A stretch of DNA of 64,000 nucleotides. It comes from Tubulanus polymorphus. Its lineage: Eukaryota > Nemertea > Palaeonemertea > Tubulaniformes > Tubulanidae. Below are positions 58,801 to 64,000 of the stretch, piece after piece. Location: the NCBI RefSeq assembly GCF_964204645.1, contig NC_134031.1, positions 2,029,001-2,093,000 of the forward strand, in the 5' to 3' direction. The notes under the pieces are model-generated. The model had not been told where the DNA came from. It worked only from the letters and a program-made list of their open reading frames with translations, and did no database searches. Each line of letters starts with the position of its first letter. Within the stretch, counting starts at the first letter, position 1. The translations under genes were made by a program, and so were the position numbers.

Positions 58801-59052
58801 AATTAGACAATCGACCGCTTCATGACGACCCGCGTATGAAAACTCAAAACGGCCACTAGTCTAACTTAAGACGAAACGTTCCGTGGACAGTCGGGTGGAA
58901 GGCGAAAATATTTCTAAAAATTTGAAATATTCCTGTGCAGGTGATCGCGTTTACCTTCGAGGAAATGATACCAAAATGATACCAGAAATATCTAATGATG
59001 TATAAAGTTCTAGTTTAGTTGTAATAGTTTATCGTGGAATGCCCATCACATC

Positions 59053-59061
59053 CCCCCCCCC
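59053..59061 (+). repeat. Poly(C) run
   Basis: Nine C in a row, a likely site of length error or polymorphism. Confidence 0.7.
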
Positions 59062-59807
59062 GTGTCGCTGTTTCACACTATTCGGAAAGGTCATCATACG
59101 TAATTTCGGTGTCGTAGATAGAAAATTTACTTCCATCTTTTTATTGGACTAGATGACAGACTGAACCGCCGAGCATTAGATTAGCGTTGTATATGCTACC
59201 GGCGCTGCGCACGCGGATTTTTTTCTTGCTACTGATACAAATAAAACCGACGCGTTTTGCATCTTCGACGGTGATCGTCTGTACGGACGATCCGTTAGTG
59301 GCGGTATCATCTTCAGGTAAATGCCGTCGCCGAATGGTTGTGAATTACCCCGGTATTACCCGCGTGTACGACCGTATTATGCGTCCTACTCGACACGGGG
59401 GACTCAGTACAGTCCACATTACTGCAATAATAATCCATAATTAATTAGGGTAACGTCGTATTTGAGGTTGTCGTCGAGAGTGTGAGTAAAGACAGCCAAT
59501 AACTACCAGGCGCTCGATCGCTTTTCAATGCGTACAAGACGGCGAAAAAACTGCGCGACGCATATCGTAAAAAACGTGACTTGGATGAACTTCTTATAAT
59601 GAGATTCAGATGACAGACGATATTTTTTGTTAGTTCTCTTTCAGCTCCGATCAGAATCGTGTTCTCTTTGGGTGCTGTATTTAGCGATCCAGCAATCAGT
59701 TCTTTTTCTTAAGTTGAAATGGGGAATTTTCCCTATCATCGATTAATTTGGATTTGATTTGAATACTGTATCGCTTACAGGTCGACGTCACCTGCCGGGA
59801 ACGGAAC

Positions 59808-60003
59808 AGGTGGTTTGATTTTTAAATGGAAAGTCGAAGTAAACCGAGTCGGATGATCCGTCGAATTCATTGACATAACTTTGAAACATTCTTTTTCTTT
59901 TAAATCGAAGTACATAATTGGAGATTTCGGTTCTGGTTCTGGGCAAAAAGTCTTCCATCCAGACTGAACCGGCAAACGACTGGTCGGGGCCATGCAGTTT
60001 CAC
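59808..60003 (-). CDS. Unassigned possible internal exon
   Basis: Two overlapping minus-strand frames stay open. One reads LHGPDQSFAGSVWMEDFLP to TTCSVPG and stops just before a possible donor CAG|GTGACG; its codon use looks coding. No family is recognised, no clear acceptor is seen, and the upstream edge (CAGTTTCACAGATGTGGCCC on the plus strand) resembles an R1 repeat end. It could equally be repeat-derived. Confidence 0.2.
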
Positions 60004-60087
60004 AGATGTGGCCCGGTTAGTTTGAAATCATTTTATCATGAACTATCACTTTTCACCATAAACGAATAAGAACCCGCAGTAGATTTG

Positions 60088-60239
60088 TAGAAACAGTTTA
60101 TTTCCTTACAGTTTCGAGGTGAAAACTAAACCTCATCTTCAGAGAAACAAAAAAAATATATTTGTTTGTTTTTCTTTTGTTTTGTTCCTCTAAGGTTTAG
60201 TTTTAACCTCGAAACTTAATGGAAATAAACTGTTTTTAC
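60088..60239. repeat. 152 bp long palindrome
   Basis: GTAGAAACAGTTTATTTCC ... TCGAGGTGAAAACTAAACCT at the left pairs with AGGTTTAGTTTTAACCTCGA ... GGAAATAAACTGTTTTTAC at the right. Arms are about 65 bases and the centre is T/A-rich. If transcribed it would form one long hairpin. Confidence 0.75.
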
Positions 60240-63039
60240 AGATAGATCAACTGTGGGTTTTATTCGTTAACTCTACACTGAGATTTATATCAGTTCACTT
60301 CAGCCACTTTTCACCATTCGCAGAATGAACTTATGGAAACGTCTTGAAAAGGAGTCAAACCTAGGATGGGTTTCCTCAATCGTAACCTGCTTTACTTTCT
60401 AAGAAATGGCACGTAACAAAGGATCGCGTTACTTTCGAATACGAAGAATTCTCGAATGCGTCTATTCGTCTTCGATTTCAAATCGAGTTACGGTTAACAC
60501 TATATACCGGCATACGGTTCGTCGTGTGTAAGTATTATTTCCACTGTTTTTTTTTTCTTATCGCCCGAAGAAGAACTTTCAACGCGCCAGTTCTAACCGA
60601 CTGATCGAATCGAGCCGCGCACCGATCCAAATTAAATTTGGCACCACCGTCGTAGAAAAAGCGGTATCGGTACCAATAATCACAAAATGGTGCCTGCGAC
60701 GACATCGCTGAACAGCGACAAACAGCGACGAGAATTTACGAGCGAAGAATCAGCAGCGATGAAAGAGCTCTCTGTAGTTAGTTATTACTTTATTTTTCGA
60801 CTCATTGACGAGGCGGCCGCATAGCCTGCCGTACGGTCGCGTGTGTAATCAGGAGATAACGCAGGCAAAGGGAACCTAATCACCGACCAAAAACCACGGC
60901 GCCGGCAAACTAACGCCGCGCTAACTAATCCCCTTACAGAAGAGAGGCAGGACGGTACTTGTTCGCCCGCGGCTGTCTGTATTCGCATCTATAAGCCCAC
61001 GATATACAACTCTTTCCTCCGAGTCTGACCGCGTGATGCAGATACGAAAAACTTCGTTTTTATACGGCTGCATGTTCCGGCCGAGTTTTCTGACTGTCAC
61101 CGCTGAAGGCGATTCTGCATCACTGCGCGGGGGGTCGGGAAAGAATGGCCGTCAACAACCTGACGCCACAATCGTCTAAATTATGCAACGTACGTCAAAA
61201 TGTCGCAGCAGCTAAACATGAAACGGTCTCTCAATCCGTAACGCGATCGAATCCGCCGTGAAATTGCGATCTATTTCTTTCGTTGCGATTTGAAATATTT
61301 TGTACGAACGCGGTGAATGCGCTTCGGTGAACTTATCAACGCGATAAACAATTCTTATTCGACTTAAATTATCGAAAGTCGAATACGTGTTGATCGATTA
61401 ACGAAAGTAATACGCATACAATAGTCATTAGATAATGGTTTTTAGCCGGGTTGTTTGCCAAGGGCGAAACCGTGTTTACATATAACCATTGATGAAACAC
61501 TCAGTTCGTGTTGTAACGACGATAAAACAACCCGTACTAAGAAATGAATCGGAAATGTTTCTTCGAGCTGATAGTTTATTCAATGTATCCTTTATTCCAC
61601 TCAGTCCATATCTTCAGGTTGCCCTCTTTATAGGATTAGTCGGAACGTCGAATAAATTACTAACTAAGGAATATATTTTCGACTCAGTTCTCATTCTGTT
61701 TTCTACCAGGGAAGTGCCCTCCTTATGTATTCACTCAATTTCGATTTGATTTGGTGTCCCTGTTTCGAAACACCACACCCGCCGGGAGCGAAACAGTAAC
61801 AGTATTTCATGAAACAATCGTGTTACAACAGTATTCGGAACCACCCACGTCTACGTCGCACCATGTTTTAGAAAGAGGGGCTTCACGCCTGCAGTTACGC
61901 AACAAAGTTCCTGGTCTCATCATCGTAATTATATGTGTCATGGGTGTATTTCCTGTGCGTTATTTTAATGAATTTCTGGGAAAAGGCATAAGCCAGAACT
62001 CGGTCGCTTGATCTGCAGGCAAGGTTAACAAACTCAGCAGTGCGTTAGTATAAAATGTAGCAATGCTCTAATGGCAAAAATCCACGAAAATTTTTCATTC
62101 ATGATCTGCCTTGAAAACGTCATTTATGATTAGGTCGCTAAATCGATTAATCGCAGATAAATGGGGTTCGAACCTAATTCACAACACGAGGTTGTTGCCG
62201 CGTCACCGTCCTATTTCACAAATTCATATCGCAAGATGGCCGCATCGAACTAGGAAGAGACAACCGACACACGATTAATTAACCACACGGCGTCATAATT
62301 CTAATGATTGATGATAAAATTGCGCGAAACACTGTCAGAATTCTAGTACAAACCGATTCAAATCTGTTGAAATATTCGTTCGTCTTTGAAGAGACAAAAA
62401 CCACCGTAAAAAAGTATCTCAATCGATCCGGAAACGGAAACGAGACGTCGATCCGAGCAAGAATTCTACGATATCCAGAAAATTTCGTCAAATTTCATGA
62501 AAAACATGATATACCTGTATAAAAAGGATATTGTCGTATTAATGTAGCCAACTGATTCTGCAACGTATTAACAAGAGGTTACAGATTACGGACCAGCGAT
62601 AGGGAACCATGACAGTATTTTTCCCACCAGATGGCGTGACTAGTCGTCATTAGTTCTCAAAACAGATACTCCGTGACCAGCACCTTCAAGAAACCGTATC
62701 TGCCATAAATACTAATCCGATATACACTAACTTTAGGCAATATAAAAATGATATTAGGTTAGAGAAGTATATAATAGAACTTGGTGATGACTTAGGAACT
62801 AGTTTATTTGAATTTAGGGTCGAGTCCTATATTTTACCTGTGAACAATTTTCAAACCTTCACTAAGACAGAACCGATAGAACCGACCATTTTCTGTTTGA
62901 CTATACCTTACTTAACGAACAACGCAAAAACTTTTTGAATTTGAATACCTTTAATACCCTTGATATTCTGAAAAACCCAACGGTCAAATTAGCTAAATTC
63001 ATTAAGACCGGCTTAGATGTATATAGATCCCTCCAATAG

Positions 63040-63113
63040 TATATATAGTATTGTAAATAGTTGATGTATATAATAGTATATATAGTATTGTAAATAGTTG
63101 ATGTATATACATT
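63040..63113 (+). repeat. Local tandem duplication
   Basis: AATAGTATATATAGTATTGT followed by AAATAGTTGATGTATATA occurs twice in a row. Confidence 0.8.
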
Positions 63114-63230
63114 TTGTTACGTTTTCATTCTCTAAATTTTAATCACTTCAGTGTTGTTTTGTAAATATTTGTATATACATGTGTAATAGTTTTCCTCCAT
63201 ATACCATGGAAATGGTTGGAGTGTAAATAA

Positions 63231-63268
63231 AATCGTAATCGTAATCGTAATCGTAATCGTAATCGTAG
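63231..63268 (+). repeat. (CGTAAT)n microsatellite
   Basis: About six CGTAAT units after TGTAAATAAAAT. It probably forms the tail of the retrotransposon-like segment upstream. Confidence 0.85.
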
Positions 63269-64000
63269 TTCTCAGTAATTGATTTACTATGTAAATGCTA
63301 ATTATTTCTTCCATATACTCTGGAAATGCTTAGGAATATAAATAGATATTTTCTATTCTATTCTTAGTTCTCTGGATAGCGCGCTATTTTTCGGGCCTAT
63401 ACGAGACCCGGGGTCGATCACTGTCACTTCTTCATCGATAACCCGGGCAAACATACTCGATTCACTTTCCCGAGGTCGACGCGATCACCACAATAGCGTT
63501 CCCGAAGGTTCCCTATTAGAAAAAAAGGATCGAACTGCATCCGTATCAACCGTAATGCAATTTTCCGAAGTTCTATTTTTCAAAAATTCTATTTTTCAAA
63601 AAAATTCATCCGGTGTTTTTCAATCTAGATAATATTTATAGATATCGAAGCGAACGAGTCATTGGAACAATGATTAAATACACATACATTTTATTAAACA
63701 GAATCCTTGTGGCGTATTGGCACCGTCTTACGTCATCGTTTTTTGCCGTTCGAATATTTCTTTTAACGATCGGAATACAGAAAGTTAATCTCATTAGTGG
63801 TTAGAATTTAATTTACGAGGAAATAGGCCAACGGCAAAATCGAAACAGCGTTTAGTAAAAACGATCCTTTATTAAGTTTATCAACGTACAACCGCTTCAT
63901 TTACGAGATTGAAGTTTAATTAGTTATCCTCTCACTGATTTCCGTTTTCACAGTGTGATTGTGACCTTTTAAAGATAATATTTCGCGAGAATGTTGATTA

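Larger units (their letters stand above)
62655..63268 (+). mobile_element. Probable decayed 3' end of a non-LTR retrotransposon
   Basis: A frame without a start codon runs about 94 residues to a stop at about 62938; the adjacent frame continues about 35 more residues, ending KFIKTGLDVYRSLQ, to a stop near 63039. This suggests a frameshifted ORF end. An AT-rich tail with a local duplication follows, then TGTAAATAAAAT and a (CGTAAT)n run, the sort of short tandem tail many LINEs end in. The family is not identified. Confidence 0.4.
57425..64000. other. Gene-poor right flank
   Basis: The 3'UTR of NIT-GC B continues to an AATAAA at about 57818. Beyond it are a minisatellite (58.57 kb), a palindrome (60.1 kb) and a probable LINE 3' end (62.65-63.3 kb), but no gene I can support. 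Confidence 0.5.

Overview
The window is animal genomic DNA with long introns, GT-AG splicing, low gene density and many short fold-back elements, SINE-like tRNA derivatives and microsatellites. The best lineage clue is a pair of receptor-type guanylate cyclases carrying a NIT (nitrate/nitrite-sensing) domain. That architecture is known from marine invertebrates such as placozoans and annelids, so a marine lophotrochozoan (mollusc, annelid, brachiopod or relative) is most likely. The species cannot be named from the sequence.

Region 1, about 7.87-42.95 kb, minus strand: a claudin-superfamily four-transmembrane locus. Reading splice sites and phases by eye gives one complete 222-residue protein from four exons (18894-18696, 10586-10485, 9302-9153, 8083-7866). 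A second, longer transcript probably starts at 42950, adds about 350 mostly disordered residues before the first membrane segment (exon 36474-35520), uses its own extracellular-loop exon (24013-23897) and joins the same last two exons. All internal junctions after TM1 are phase 1, so the alternative TM1 and loop exons are interchangeable in frame. A further loop-like exon (22772-22585) does not fit either product.

Region 2, about 47.2-57.4 kb: two paralogous NIT-domain guanylate cyclases head to head. NIT-GC A is on the minus strand (52138 to 47226, 8 coding exons, 687 residues). NIT-GC B is on the plus strand (53242 to 57424, 7 coding exons, 646 residues). Both have TM1, the NIT sensor, TM2, a short coiled linker and a class III cyclase domain with all metal-, guanine- and transition-state residues. 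A probable 5' noncoding exon of A lies about 140 bp from the start codon of B, so the two promoters are close or overlapping. Known biology of NIT-GCs points to nitric-oxide or nitrite/nitrate-dependent cGMP signalling. The exact ligand here is inference.

Region 3, the rest (1-7.8 kb, 43-47 kb, 57.5-64 kb and the large introns): no convincing genes. It holds fold-back/MITE-like elements, an inverted pair of tRNA-derived SINE-like sequences, a roughly 270 bp (AT)n tract, polypurine tracts, tandem repeats (one with a hammerhead-like core string) and a probable LINE 3' end.
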